The notes: generated by a model from the sequence alone, not told the origin. A stretch of 64,000 nt of DNA from Rhizobium leguminosarum (GCF_017876795.1 NZ_JAGIOR010000001.1:2320501-2384500), one strand, 5' to 3'; positions 1-7,013 are shown, numbered from the stretch's first letter. Program-made: numbers and translations.

Positions 1-1038
1 GGCATAACAGCGAACGAAATCCGGCTGAAGGGGAACACGGCCATTATCGTTCAGGCCGCTGATCCACGTACGGTCCGTTCGAAGTCGCTACTTGCCGCGC
101 TGGTCGATGAATCGTGCTTTCTTCGCGATACGAACGATACGGAGCTTTATCGCGCTATCACGCCCGCGACGCTGACGACACAGGGCCTGTGGATTTCAAT
201 CAGTTCAGCGGGTAAAAAGTCGGGTCTAATGTACGATCGATACCGCGATCATTTCGGCCAAGACTCGAATTCCGATCTGGTCATCCAAGCGAAGACGACC
301 GACCTGAACCTGACGATCGATCAGCGCGAAATCGACGCTGCCATTGCGGACGACCCGGAGGCCGGACGATCGGAGTACGAATCCGCATGGCGTGCCGACC
401 TGTCCACGCTGTTCCCGGATGACATCATCGACGCCGCGATCGTCAACAATCGGCCCGAATTCCTTCCGTTCGATCCGACTGTGAAGCGGTATCATGCCTT
501 CGTGGACATGAGCGCAGGTCGGCACGACGCGTCAACGCTGTGCATCGGTCACGCTGTAGGCAACAAGTTCGTTTCGGACGCTGTTCACTGGCGTCCGGCT
601 CCCCACGATCCACAAGCGGTCACCGCCGAATTCGTGTCGATGTGTAAAGAATACCGCATACACGAAGTCACTGGCGACAACTTCGCCGGTTCCTGGGTAT
701 CGGGTGCGTTCACAAAGCTCGGCATGACCTATCATCGGTCGATGAAAAATCGCTCGCAACTCTATTTGGAAGCGCTACCGGTATTCATGCAAGGCCGGGT
801 AGAGATGGCAGATAGCAAGACGGTGCCAACCGTTCGCGAGTTGAAGAATTTGGAACGGCGCGTTGCAACGTCAGGTCGGGAAAGCGTTGACCACCCGAAA
901 AACGGAACGGACGACGCTGCGAACGCCCTCGCCGGATGTATCCAGTCGGTGACAAAGCCGCAACGTCAGACACACTCGCTTGTCGCTCCGATGATGATCC
1001 GGCTCGTCGACAGTATGTCCGATACAACTGGAATGTAA
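1..1038 (+). CDS. Phage terminase large subunit, C-terminal part (5' end outside window)
   Basis: The frame is open from base 1, so the gene starts before the window; 345 residues are visible. It would be the motor and nuclease that cuts and packages phage DNA. Near residues 35-39 a hydrophobic strand ends in Asp-Glu (ALVDE), like a Walker B element. Residues about 67-75 resemble the ATPase coupling strand (GLWISISSAG). The C-terminal half looks like the RNase H-fold nuclease: FVDMSAGRHDAST, an internal VTGDNFAG, and a late NGTDDAANALAG with paired Asp residues, as is usual for terminase nucleases. The following genes point the same way. The fold assignment rests on motifs only; the packaging role is inferred from the family. 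Confidence 0.8.
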   Translation, partial: GITANEIRLKGNTAIIVQAADPRTVRSKSLLAALVDESCFLRDTNDTELYRAITPATLTTQGLWISISSAGKKSGLMYDRYRDHFGQDSNSDLVIQAKTTDLNLTIDQREIDAAIADDPEAGRSEYESAWRADLSTLFPDDIIDAAIVNNRPEFLPFDPTVKRYHAFVDMSAGRHDASTLCIGHAVGNKFVSDAVHWRPAPHDPQAVTAEFVSMCKEYRIHEVTGDNFAGSWVSGAFTKLGMTYHRSMKNRSQLYLEALPVFMQGRVEMADSKTVPTVRELKNLERRVATSGRESVDHPKNGTDDAANALAGCIQSVTKPQRQTHSLVAPMMIRLVDSMSDTTGM

Positions 1039-1068
1039 TCGTTGCCACGTGTCAACTATACGTAAATA

Positions 1069-1127
1069 AATGCCACGCGGAACACATCGAGACAGGGGCT
1101 TCTCAATGGGTATAACCGCGTGGCATT
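1069..1127 (+). other. Long stem-loop between terminase and next phage gene
   Basis: AATGCCACGCGG (1069-1080) is followed at 1116-1127 by its exact reverse complement, giving a perfect 12-bp stem. The 35-nt loop has a second short GAGA/TCTC pairing. No T-run follows directly, so it is not a classic intrinsic terminator. It could be an RNA processing or anti-termination structure, or a protein-binding cruciform. Confidence 0.5.
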
Positions 1128-1160
1128 CTTCTGTCAGCGAAACAGTTGAGAGTATGTTAC

Positions 1161-1625
1161 ATGGCGAAAGCCGCAACGCCTAGCGAAGACCCCCGGACAC
1201 AACTTGCAGAACTCGAAAAGTTTGTCGCTGCGGAGAAGGAAAGACTTTCTTCCGCCGTGCAAGCCGCTGAAGATGCCGACCGCGCCAAGTCCGAAGCCGA
1301 CGAAGCCGAAAAGCTTGCCGCGCTCCGATCCGAAGCGTCGGTCGCTGCTGAATATCTCCTTGATTTGGCGAAACGCATCGATACGAAAGCCGCCGAACTG
1401 GTCAAACTTCTGCTTGAACGCCGCGACGCCGGGAACGAGTTCGCGCGCCAGTATGACCGCCGCGTGGTGTGGATCGGAAATCAGCACGCCCATATGGGGC
1501 TGATCGATTCATGTCTCGTGAACGCCGGATTGCATCACCTGACGCACATCCGGTCGCGCGGCGGACTCTCTCTTGAATATACGACGCGGCAAATGCTCGC
1601 TCCCGTCCTGAAGGCTGGCATCTGA
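1161..1625 (+). CDS. Hypothetical phage protein with coiled-coil N-terminal half
   Basis: A 154-residue protein from the ATG at 1161; an in-frame TTG at 1146 is a weaker start. Residues about 10-85 are dense in Ala, Glu, Lys and Asp with heptad-like spacing, so a long coiled coil is likely. The C-terminal part (LVNAGLHHLTHIRSRGGLSLEY) looks globular. I do not recognise a family. It lies between terminase and an XkdF-like protease and overlaps the latter by one base, so it is probably a structural, scaffold-type or head-assembly protein; that role is inferred from position only. Confidence 0.65.
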   Translation: MAKAATPSEDPRTQLAELEKFVAAEKERLSSAVQAAEDADRAKSEADEAEKLAALRSEASVAAEYLLDLAKRIDTKAAELVKLLLERRDAGNEFARQYDRRVVWIGNQHAHMGLIDSCLVNAGLHHLTHIRSRGGLSLEYTTRQMLAPVLKAGI

Positions 1626-2014
1626 TGACCGCTCCCGTCCGTATCGCGAAGGTTGATCGCTCGCTTGGTATTGTCTTCGGCTGGACCGTGATCAGCACCG
1701 TCGATGGCGCTGAATTCGTAGATTCGCAAAACGACCACATACCGGAGGCGGTTGCGTTGGAGGCCTTCGCGAAGTTTGCCGCTGGCGAACGGACACTAAA
1801 GCTTGATCACACCGGTTCGTCGCGCGGAACGATACTATTCATCTTCCCGCTGACGTCAGACATCGCCGCATCGCTCGGCATTGTCACGAAGCAGACCGGG
1901 ATTGTCATCGGCGTGAAGCCGGACGATCCGGCAATTCTGGACCAGTTCGCGGACGGGCGCCTTCAAGGCTTCAGCATCGGTGGACGTGGTGAAATCCATG
2001 AGGTGGACGCATGA
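1625..2014 (+). CDS. XkdF-like phage serine protease domain protein
   Basis: A 129-residue protein resembling the N-terminal domain of XkdF, a PBSX-type family of putative prohead serine proteases. The pattern seen is GWTVISTVDGAEFVDSQNDH, then a conserved His in LDHTGSS, a strand VIGVKPDD, and the closing motif LQGFSIGGRG, which carries the likely Ser. Such proteases mature the capsid by trimming scaffold and head proteins. The start overlaps the preceding stop (TGATG) and the stop overlaps the next start (ATGA), so translation is coupled across three genes. The protein is short for a complete protease, and no portal or capsid gene is next to it. Confidence 0.65.
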   Translation: MTAPVRIAKVDRSLGIVFGWTVISTVDGAEFVDSQNDHIPEAVALEAFAKFAAGERTLKLDHTGSSRGTILFIFPLTSDIAASLGIVTKQTGIVIGVKPDDPAILDQFADGRLQGFSIGGRGEIHEVDA

Positions 2015-2412
2015 AAAAACGCATCATCATGTCGATGGAACTGGACGAAGTGTCGGCTTGCCGCACTCCGGCTCAATCGCTCGCACGGGCAACGATCGCC
2101 AAGAGTGCGTCACCCGCACCTGTGGCTATCCACGCCAATCATATAACCGCAGCCGGTCATGCCGCGCTAGCCGCACTCGTCGCCGCTTACAACGCCGACC
2201 CAATCACCAAATCCGAAACAGGAAACCTAAGTAACATGAGTCAATATCAAAACCTTCTCAAGAGCTTCAGCGACAAGCACGGGGTCAGCCGTCAGGAAGC
2301 GCACAATCGCCTGATCGCATCGGACCCGGAGGCAATTGAAGCCGCGTACGCTGCCGACGAACAGGCCGATGCGAAACGCCAGCGTGAAGCCGAAGGCCGG
2401 ACATCTTACTAA
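2011..2412 (+). CDS. Hypothetical phage protein
   Basis: A 133-residue protein of unknown family, coupled to the protease gene by an ATGA overlap. It has an Ala-rich middle (about residues 18-65). A hydrophilic C-terminal half follows, with QEAHNRLIASDPEAIEAAYAAD, likely helical, ending in a charged tail (ADAKRQREAEGRTSY). Proteins in this position are often scaffold or capsid-linked, but nothing in the sequence proves it. An internal ATG at 2236 would give a shorter product holding only the helical part. Confidence 0.6.
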   Translation: MKKRIIMSMELDEVSACRTPAQSLARATIAKSASPAPVAIHANHITAAGHAALAALVAAYNADPITKSETGNLSNMSQYQNLLKSFSDKHGVSRQEAHNRLIASDPEAIEAAYAADEQADAKRQREAEGRTSY

Positions 2413-2423
2413 TTCAGTAGTGG

Positions 2424-2468
2424 TCGACGCGGGTGAGTACGGGCTTCTGCCTCTTTGCCCCGCGTCGA
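2424..2468. other. Stem-loop A downstream of the phage gene cluster
   Basis: TCGACGCGGG (2424-2433) pairs exactly with CCCGCGTCGA (2459-2468) across a 25-nt loop. It starts 12 bases after the stop at 2412 and is the first of three hairpins before the next gene. Confidence 0.5.
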
Positions 2469-2505
2469 GACCGTGACGCTGACTAGGCTCGGTCGGCTTC
2501 ACACT

Positions 2506-2540
2506 TGGCGGGGAGGCGCTTTTCCTTGGCTTCCCCGCCA
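2506..2540. other. Stem-loop B
   Basis: TGGCGGGGA (2506-2514) pairs with TCCCCGCCA (2532-2540), a 9-bp perfect stem with a 17-nt loop. It is the second of three successive hairpins in a 234-base non-coding gap. Confidence 0.45.
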
Positions 2541-2589
2541 CCCTCAACTTCGCGGTTTGAGTGTTCCTGCGCATGGAACCGCCGCGAAC

Positions 2590-2630
2590 GCCGGACCGGA
2601 AATAACGCCCCCGGTCCGGCATTTCTTTTC
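2590..2630 (+). terminator. Rho-independent terminator, phage region
   Basis: GCCGGACCGG (2590-2599) and CCGGTCCGGC (2611-2620) form a perfect 10-bp stem with an 11-nt loop, followed by ATTTCTTTTC. This is the best terminator in the element. It shows that the reading frame running through it is not coding and that the HTH gene downstream starts after it. Confidence 0.7.
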
Positions 2631-2646
2631 AATCGAGACACCCGCC

Positions 2647-2883
2647 TTGAAAAAACAACGAGCCGAAGACCAGATTTCCCAATCGCAGCGTCTGAAACTA
2701 ATCGAACTAGGGATGGCAGGTTATAACATTGCCGACCTTGCGGAACGGTTCGGTATCGGTGCCGCAACGGCACTTTCGATCGTTAGCGCTCATCAGAACA
2801 AAGCGGCAGGCATGGCGAAGGTCCGCAAATCGATTGAGCAGCGTTACCGGAATTTTCTTATGGATGGTCAGGCGCTCGGATGA
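2647..2883 (+). CDS. Small helix-turn-helix phage protein
   Basis: A 78-residue protein read from a TTG at 2647, chosen because it is the first plausible start after the terminator. Residues about 14-45 (LKLIELGMAGYNIADLAERF and onward) look like a resolvase- or terminase-small-subunit-type helix-turn-helix, with a basic C-terminal tail (KVRKSIEQRYRNFL). It may be a regulator or a small DNA-binding packaging protein. No strong ribosome site is visible, so the start is uncertain. It is the last gene on the plus strand before an oppositely oriented cargo unit. Confidence 0.55.
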   Translation: MKKQRAEDQISQSQRLKLIELGMAGYNIADLAERFGIGAATALSIVSAHQNKAAGMAKVRKSIEQRYRNFLMDGQALG

Positions 2884-2894
2884 AGCACTTCTAC

Positions 2895-3125
2895 CTAGAT
2901 CGTATTCCCGTCGTCATCATCGTTGGGGTAGTGAAGACCCCCGCCTGACAGAAGTCTTAGTTCCTCTATCAGTCCCAAGTCCCCTGAGACCTTAACGTAG
3001 TGTTGACTGTTACCCAAGAAAACGGCCTTGAGTCCTAGCAGGTGAGCGGACGCGATGAGAAATCCTTCCTCTGTATAAGGGGGCTGAACATCGGTACGAA
3101 GATCAAAAACGTGGAATGGGCGCAT
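2895..3125 (-). CDS. Hypothetical small protein downstream of the YfbU-family gene
   Basis: A 76-residue frame on the same strand as the YfbU-family gene and 31 bases after its stop, so it could be third in that transcript. The start region is MRPFHVFDLRTDVQPPYTEE and the end is acidic (PNDDDDGNTI). There is a hydrophobic stretch around residues 23-40 and no recognisable domain. Codon use and base composition match the neighbouring cargo genes rather than the chromosome. Chance ORF remains a real alternative. Confidence 0.35.
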   Translation of the reverse strand: MRPFHVFDLRTDVQPPYTEEGFLIASAHLLGLKAVFLGNSQHYVKVSGDLGLIEELRLLSGGGLHYPNDDDDGNTI

Positions 3126-3156
3126 CGAAATAATCCGTAGTAGCGACTCGACTCAA

Positions 3157-3708
3157 TCACAAATTTGCGGAGCTAGGATGGGTACGAGACAATAGAACTT
3201 TCGCTAGCGTGTCGGATTTCCATCCCGAGAATCCATCTGCGTTACGGATTGATCTGAAAACCGGCAGCATACGCTGATAGGACCCTAGCGATCCCGGCGA
3301 ATGCGAGTCGAAGCTGCGACCCTTGAAATGTTCATACTCGCCAAGAACCGTTGTCAGAAAATGTGCGACATCCGCGTGCTTGTCGCCACGAGTCACGTCC
3401 CACCCTTCGAACTTTACGTCGTGACCGAAGGGGTAAGCGCTGGTCTTCAGGGCTGCTTTCTCAAGTACCCCAAGCTTGCTGTAACCCTCTTCAAGGTCCC
3501 ACCACATATCCAAGGTATCGCGTGTCTCCTGAACTATGTCACTGCCAATCTCGTCGTTCATTGAGATTGGCATGACGCGTTGTAGGGCCCATGCGTTACC
3601 GGACGCGAGGGCCGTCTTGACTGTTTTGCCAAGCGTAGCATTGCCGACCGACTCATGAAGTTCGGCTAAAAGCAGTGCGATAAGTCTCTCACCATCAGTT
3701 AGACTCAT
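3157..3708 (-). CDS. YfbU family protein
   Basis: A 183-residue protein that resembles the YfbU family (E. coli YfbU is about 164 residues, function unknown). Matching features are the N-terminal SLTDGERLIALLLAELHE, the central ETRDTLDMWWDLEEGYSKLG, the FEGWD block, and the late HFKGRSFDSHSPGSLGSYQR segment that carries the family's G..YQRML pattern. It overlaps the upstream unknown gene by ATGA, so the two are translated as a pair. It sits at the tRNA-proximal edge of the integrated element, antisense to the phage genes, a classic cargo position. YfbU proteins have been linked only loosely to cell survival; a defence or toxin-type role here is speculation. Confidence 0.75.
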   Translation of the reverse strand: MSLTDGERLIALLLAELHESVGNATLGKTVKTALASGNAWALQRVMPISMNDEIGSDIVQETRDTLDMWWDLEEGYSKLGVLEKAALKTSAYPFGHDVKFEGWDVTRGDKHADVAHFLTTVLGEYEHFKGRSFDSHSPGSLGSYQRMLPVFRSIRNADGFSGWKSDTLAKVLLSRTHPSSANL

Positions 3709-4229
3709 ACCTCGTCTCCCACTCGCTCAAAAAGTGATGCGCTGTCGAAAGCCGGTTCGGGGTACTCGCGATCACGCCAATGGATTCTAATCGCAGGACC
3801 GAAAGCTGGTAGTTCTACCACGTCCACAACCTCACCTAGCAATTGAAGCCGATCTAAGTATTTTGCCTCCGCGCCCGCGCGAACCTTAACCGAATCGCCG
3901 GGCCTGAAGCCATTATCACGTTTATTGGCTTCGTCCGTGACACGCGTATCCGTGACGCCGACTAGGGACGCCAGAATCTCCGCCGCGCTGATCGCAATCA
4001 GCGCCAAACGTATGTTGCCTAGAATCGAGTCTTTGTTCAGTTCTTCGACAAAGTGGGCATTAGCTTTGTAAAATGCTTCTGCTCTTCCATCCTTTCCTCG
4101 CTTTTTCACCTCGTCAGTCAACGCGGCTGACGCGAGAAGTGCTACCACCTCGCTAATTCCTTCGTGAATTTCCGCGATCTCGTCAGAAAACTGGACGCAA
4201 TCCTCCGCTGGCCAAGGAGTTTCCGCCAT
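3705..4229 (-). CDS. Hypothetical protein, translationally coupled partner of YfbU-family protein
   Basis: A 174-residue protein from the first ATG at 4229. In-frame TTG codons upstream, the furthest at 4373, would allow up to 222 residues and add a helical segment, so the N-terminus is uncertain. The middle is helical and hydrophobic (LALIAISAAEILASLVGV). The C-terminal 65 residues look like a small beta-barrel of SH3 or KOW type (GDSVKVRAGAEAKYLDRL, then VVDVVELPAFGPAIRIHWRD). I do not recognise the family. Its stop overlaps the YfbU-family start. With that gene it makes a compact two-gene unit next to the attachment site; candidate functions include an immunity or defence pair, but there is no direct evidence. 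Confidence 0.6.
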   Translation of the reverse strand: MAETPWPAEDCVQFSDEIAEIHEGISEVVALLASAALTDEVKKRGKDGRAEAFYKANAHFVEELNKDSILGNIRLALIAISAAEILASLVGVTDTRVTDEANKRDNGFRPGDSVKVRAGAEAKYLDRLQLLGEVVDVVELPAFGPAIRIHWRDREYPEPAFDSASLFERVGDEV

Positions 4230-4374
4230 AGTTTTTAACAGAACAGCCTTCTCAAAGACTATTTGAGCGCGATTCCTAAGGTGGTTATATTCCGGTGAGG
4301 GCAAGGTCAGGTGCCTTCTGATGATTAAAAGTTGAACTTTGAAGCACAATATCAACTTCTTGGGCCTTCGCAAC

Positions 4375-4396
4375 TGTAGCCCAATTTGTAGCCCAA
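4375..4396 (+). repeat. Direct repeat TGTAGCCCAA x2 near the attachment site
   Basis: TGTAGCCCAA occurs at 4375-4384 and again at 4387-4396, a 12-base period, 45 bases from the tRNA 3' end. Short direct repeats beside an attachment core are typical arm-type integrase sites; that function is an inference. Confidence 0.4.
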
Positions 4397-4441
4397 CACA
4401 GAGCTGCCGTGCTGAAATTCAAGCTAAGTGATTGAAATATA

Positions 4442-4517
4442 TGGTGGGCCCGGAGGGACTCGAACCCCCAACCAAGCGGTTATGAGCCGCCGGCTCTAAC
4501 CATTGAGCTACAGGCCC
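4442..4517 (-). tRNA. tRNA with CAU anticodon, probably tRNA-Ile(CAU); element insertion site
   Basis: Read on the minus strand, a 76-nt cloverleaf begins GGGCCTGTAGCTC and ends with GGGCCCACCA, so the CCA is encoded. The anticodon loop CTCATAA gives CAU. The loop and stem sequence around it (GGCTCATAACCGCTTGGT) resembles E. coli ileX-type tRNA-Ile2, in which the C is modified to lysidine, more than elongator or initiator tRNA-Met; Met remains possible. The integrated element abuts the 3' end of the gene, as expected for a tyrosine integrase that uses a tRNA target. The tRNA is intact. Confidence 0.93.
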
Positions 4518-4737
4518 TTGGCGCCGATGGTGGGCGCCTTGGCGCCGGAGGCCGGCGCCGTGATGCCGGGGCAATGGTTCCCGCAGCATCGGTTCGCTCT
4601 AACGCAAATTGCAGGGAGCCACAAGCGCAGAGCGCAAGCATCTGTGGACGGTGCATATTTCGTGGGCGCCGGTACTGGAACCTTCTCGCGCGGGCGGCAA
4701 TTACAGAGATTGGATTCGATGAAGAGGGCGGTCGCAG

Positions 4738-5106
4738 ATGGTGGCGTTGAACAGTGCCGTGGTGCTTATCGTCGAGGACGAGCCGCTGATCCGGTTCACT
4801 GTCCTCGATGTGCTTGAAGATGTCGGCCATGTGGCGCTGGAGGCGGCCAATGCCGATGAGGCGCTGGTGGTGCTGAAGGGCAGGCAGGATGTCGATATCC
4901 TGTTCACCGACGTCAACATGGCAGGTTCGATGGACGGGATTCAGCTTGCCAAGCGGGTGAGGGCGATGCGGCCGAATATCGGTATCATCATCACCTCGGG
5001 CATGGTGCGGCTCGACCCCATGGCGCTGCCCGCCAACACCGCCTTCCTGCCGAAGCCCTACATGCACGACGCGCTGATCTCGACGATTGCTTCGCTGATG
5101 ATGTGA
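4738..5106 (+). CDS. Single-domain response regulator (CheY-like receiver)
   Basis: A 122-residue protein made of one receiver domain and no output domain. The acidic pocket is E13, D14 and E15 (LIVEDEP), the phospho-acceptor is D58 (FTDVNMAG), the switch residues are T86/S87 (IITSG), and the conserved Lys is K106 (LPKPY). It probably relays phosphate from a histidine kinase to another protein, or acts as a phosphate sink. No kinase lies next to it, so it is an orphan. The start at ATG 4738 follows a GAGGG stretch at slightly long spacing; GTG 4741 is an alternative. Confidence 0.88.
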   Translation: MVALNSAVVLIVEDEPLIRFTVLDVLEDVGHVALEAANADEALVVLKGRQDVDILFTDVNMAGSMDGIQLAKRVRAMRPNIGIIITSGMVRLDPMALPANTAFLPKPYMHDALISTIASLMM

Positions 5107-5132
5107 CTGGGTTGCCTGGCGATATTACTGGT

Positions 5133-5173
5133 GCGCGCAGCCGCAAAACGGGGACTGTTTTGCGGCTGCGCGC
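5133..5173. terminator. 17-bp perfect hairpin between the response regulator and cinS
   Basis: The 17 bases at 5133-5149 (GCGCGCAGCCGCAAAAC) are repeated as an exact reverse complement at 5157-5173 with a 7-nt loop. The genes on both sides converge on it. It has no long T-run beyond GTTTT within the arm, so it may act as a weak bidirectional terminator or 3'-end stabiliser. Confidence 0.55.
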
Positions 5174-5226
5174 GAGGCGCCGGGAGACATGCTCGTCTTC
5201 GGGCGCGGCGGAGGGGAACAGCGCCC

Positions 5227-5418
5227 TCAGCTGAAGCTGCTCTTCAGCGCCTCATTCTCGTGATGAGCCTTCTTTTCGTAGATCGTGAACAGCGCCATCG
5301 AGAGGAGATAGGAGAGGAACGGGTCCCCTATCTGCGTGGCAATGTCGCGGGAGGCGAGCACGTGGCGCTCCAAGGCGCCGATATCTTTCTGTATTGCGGT
5401 TTCAGCGAGGCGGTTCAT
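5227..5418 (-). CDS. cinS: CinS small regulatory protein
   Basis: A 63-residue protein whose ATG overlaps the cinI stop (ATGA). It begins MNRLAETAIQKDIGALERHV and ends KKAHHENEALKSSFS. In R. leguminosarum, CinS is a small protein co-expressed with the AHL synthase CinI that relieves repression by PraR and links the cin system to the rai and rhi quorum circuits. Position, size and coupling match that gene exactly; the assignment is mainly by synteny. Co-translation keeps its dose tied to signal synthesis. A longer frame that contains it is a read-through artefact of the alternative frame of cinI. Confidence 0.85.
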   Translation of the reverse strand: MNRLAETAIQKDIGALERHVLASRDIATQIGDPFLSYLLSMALFTIYEKKAHHENEALKSSFS

Positions 5419-6080
5419 GCTGCCATCTCCAGGAATTGGGTCACGACCGAGCGGGCCGGCACGTGTCTGATATAAAGGGGTAGGGTCAGGCCGAGGGCGG
5501 CGCGCATCTTGCGCAGCACGCGGTCCGACACTTCGAAGGCGCCGCAGCAGACGGGATACTTGCCGTAACCGTCTGCGCGGCCGAGTTCTTCCACTTCGGC
5601 GCCGGCACGTTTGTAGACGCGCTTGAGATAGGGCTCGTAGTTGGAAATCATCGTGTGGATGCCGTGATCGAGCGCGCATTCGCAAAGCGCAAGCAGCATC
5701 ATCGAGAAGGCGCGGCCCGCGTCGATAGTGGGGAAATCCCTGGCGATCGCCTCCTCGTCGATGCACATGCGCGTGCCCTCCCAAATGCCCGGCGCGATAA
5801 GATCGGCGGCATCGGGGAAAGTCTCGCGGAAGACATCGTAAAGAAGGGTCGGGCCGGTCGTCGGCATCAGACGCATGCCGCCATAAAGACGGGTGCGGCT
5901 GTCGTTGCACCAGACGAGATAGGCGGGAGCCAGCGCATCGTAGCTGTCGCGCTCGTAAGGGCCGACGACGGGAACGTCCCAGCCGAGCGTATCGGCGAAA
6001 ACCTGCTTGCGCAGGCGAAACATCTGATCGAGTACGGCAGCGTATTTCTGATATTCGTGAGCCTGAATGATTACAAACAT
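5415..6080 (-). CDS. cinI: Acyl-homoserine-lactone synthase CinI
   Basis: A 221-residue LuxI-family enzyme that makes an acyl-homoserine lactone from acyl-ACP and S-adenosylmethionine. Conserved LuxI features are RLRKQVFADTLGWDVP near the N-terminus (Arg and Trp), the Asp in YERDSYDAL, the strand YGGMRLMPTTGPTLL, and EGTRMCIDEE. The ATG at 6080 is chosen over an in-frame TTG at 6101 because a good GGAGGG lies 6 bases upstream of it. In R. leguminosarum CinI makes N-(3-hydroxy-7-cis-tetradecenoyl)-homoserine lactone; the same product is assumed here. cinR lies upstream on the same strand and cinS overlaps downstream. Confidence 0.9.
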   Translation of the reverse strand: MFVIIQAHEYQKYAAVLDQMFRLRKQVFADTLGWDVPVVGPYERDSYDALAPAYLVWCNDSRTRLYGGMRLMPTTGPTLLYDVFRETFPDAADLIAPGIWEGTRMCIDEEAIARDFPTIDAGRAFSMMLLALCECALDHGIHTMISNYEPYLKRVYKRAGAEVEELGRADGYGKYPVCCGAFEVSDRVLRKMRAALGLTLPLYIRHVPARSVVTQFLEMAA

Positions 6081-6158
6081 CTTGCCCTCCAGCGTTTGCA
6101 AGTTCGTGGAGAGCAGAATGGTTCAGACGGGCCGGATCGGAAATTCCCTCAGATGGGT

Positions 6159-6174
6159 CCCCTCAGATGAGGGG
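6159..6174 (-). promoter_or_regulatory. Lux-box-like inverted repeat upstream of cinI
   Basis: CCCCTCAGATGAGGGG has 7-bp perfect arms around a 2-base centre, about 86 bases upstream of the cinI ATG. A partial copy (CCCTCAGATGGG) lies just beside it at 6147-6158. This fits a CinR-binding site that activates cinI. The alternative is a cinR terminator, but there is no T-run. Confidence 0.6.
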
Positions 6175-6214
6175 ATTAGCCCAAAAGTAAGAGGGCTGAC
6201 GTCACGACCAAAGA

Positions 6215-6940
6215 CTAGGGATTGATGATGCGCAATTGCACGGCCCGCGAGGCGGCGGCCGAAATCGTGGCGCAGCCGAGCTTGAAGCGGGCAGTCTTCA
6301 GATAATCGCGCGTCGTGTGCTCGGAAATGCCCAAGATGACCGAGATGTCCTTGTAATCCTTGCCGAGCGCCGTCCAGTGCAGGCACTCGATCTCGCGCGG
6401 CGACAGTGCCGGCACCGGATCGTTCTCGCCGTACAGCTCATAGACCGCCTTGCGATGGATCAGATGGGCGATCTCGATCCATTCGTTGCGGCAGCGGCGG
6501 ACGAGCTCAGTCCATTCGTCGGCCGGGATACGGGCATTCACCGACAGGAGGGCGCGGCGCTGCGCCTTGTCGGCGACGGGAATGGAGTAGCCGTTGCCGC
6601 CAATGCCGTGCTTCTGGGCGTCGACCAGCATGGCATAGGCCTCCGGCGTCGGCTCGACCTCGCTCCAGTCGAACGGTAGCTGGCGTTCGAAGCCCTGCTT
6701 GACGATCGGATCGACCTTCACATAGCTGTTCAGGAGATAGCGGGAGACCCAGGCATCCGGATAGGTGGTGCGCACGAAGGGCGAATCGATCTTGCTGGCG
6801 ATCGTCTGGGCGAGGTGGTAGGTGACGAAATCGAGGCCATACTCCGCCTGCAGAATGCGGATGGCGCCATCCACATTGGCCGCAGCCTTGATCTGTTCGA
6901 AAGCGGACTCGAACTTTTCGCTATAGGTATTCTCAGTCAT
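6215..6940 (-). CDS. cinR: LuxR-type quorum-sensing regulator CinR
   Basis: A 241-residue LuxR-family regulator. Residues about 20-165 form the autoinducer-binding domain, with the family Trp, Tyr and Asp signature in [20 protein letters not shown] and FDWSEV. Residues about 175-235 form the GerE-type helix-turn-helix ([20 protein letters not shown], then [20 protein letters not shown]). It should bind the CinI acyl-homoserine lactone and activate cinIS. It lies 134 bases upstream of cinI on the same strand, matching the known cinR-cinI order. Its own upstream region holds a second CCCC-N8-GGGG palindrome. Confidence 0.9.
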   Translation of the reverse strand: MTENTYSEKFESAFEQIKAAANVDGAIRILQAEYGLDFVTYHLAQTIASKIDSPFVRTTYPDAWVSRYLLNSYVKVDPIVKQGFERQLPFDWSEVEPTPEAYAMLVDAQKHGIGGNGYSIPVADKAQRRALLSVNARIPADEWTELVRRCRNEWIEIAHLIHRKAVYELYGENDPVPALSPREIECLHWTALGKDYKDISVILGISEHTTRDYLKTARFKLGCATISAAASRAVQLRIINP

Positions 6941-6995
6941 ATCACTGCCCCAATTCCCTCAATCCTACCGCGAGGACCGTCATAATTACAAGGCA

Positions 6996-7013
6996 TCCCC
7001 ACATATGCGGGGA
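6996..7013. promoter_or_regulatory. Palindrome in the cinR / small-gene divergent region
   Basis: TCCCCACATATGCGGGGA is an 18-base near-perfect inverted repeat (one mismatched pair) placed 55 bases upstream of cinR and 50 bases upstream of the divergent small gene. It shares the CCCC-N8-GGGG frame with the site before cinI, so CinR or a related LuxR protein may bind it. Confidence 0.5.

Noticed and set aside
2455..2646. N-terminal extension of the phage HTH gene
   Set aside because: It spans a terminator and a second hairpin, and has no ribosome site; the gene is better started at 2647.
5227..5910. 227-codon frame covering cinS and part of cinI
   Set aside because: Only its last 63 codons (cinS) are real; the rest is an alternative frame of cinI.
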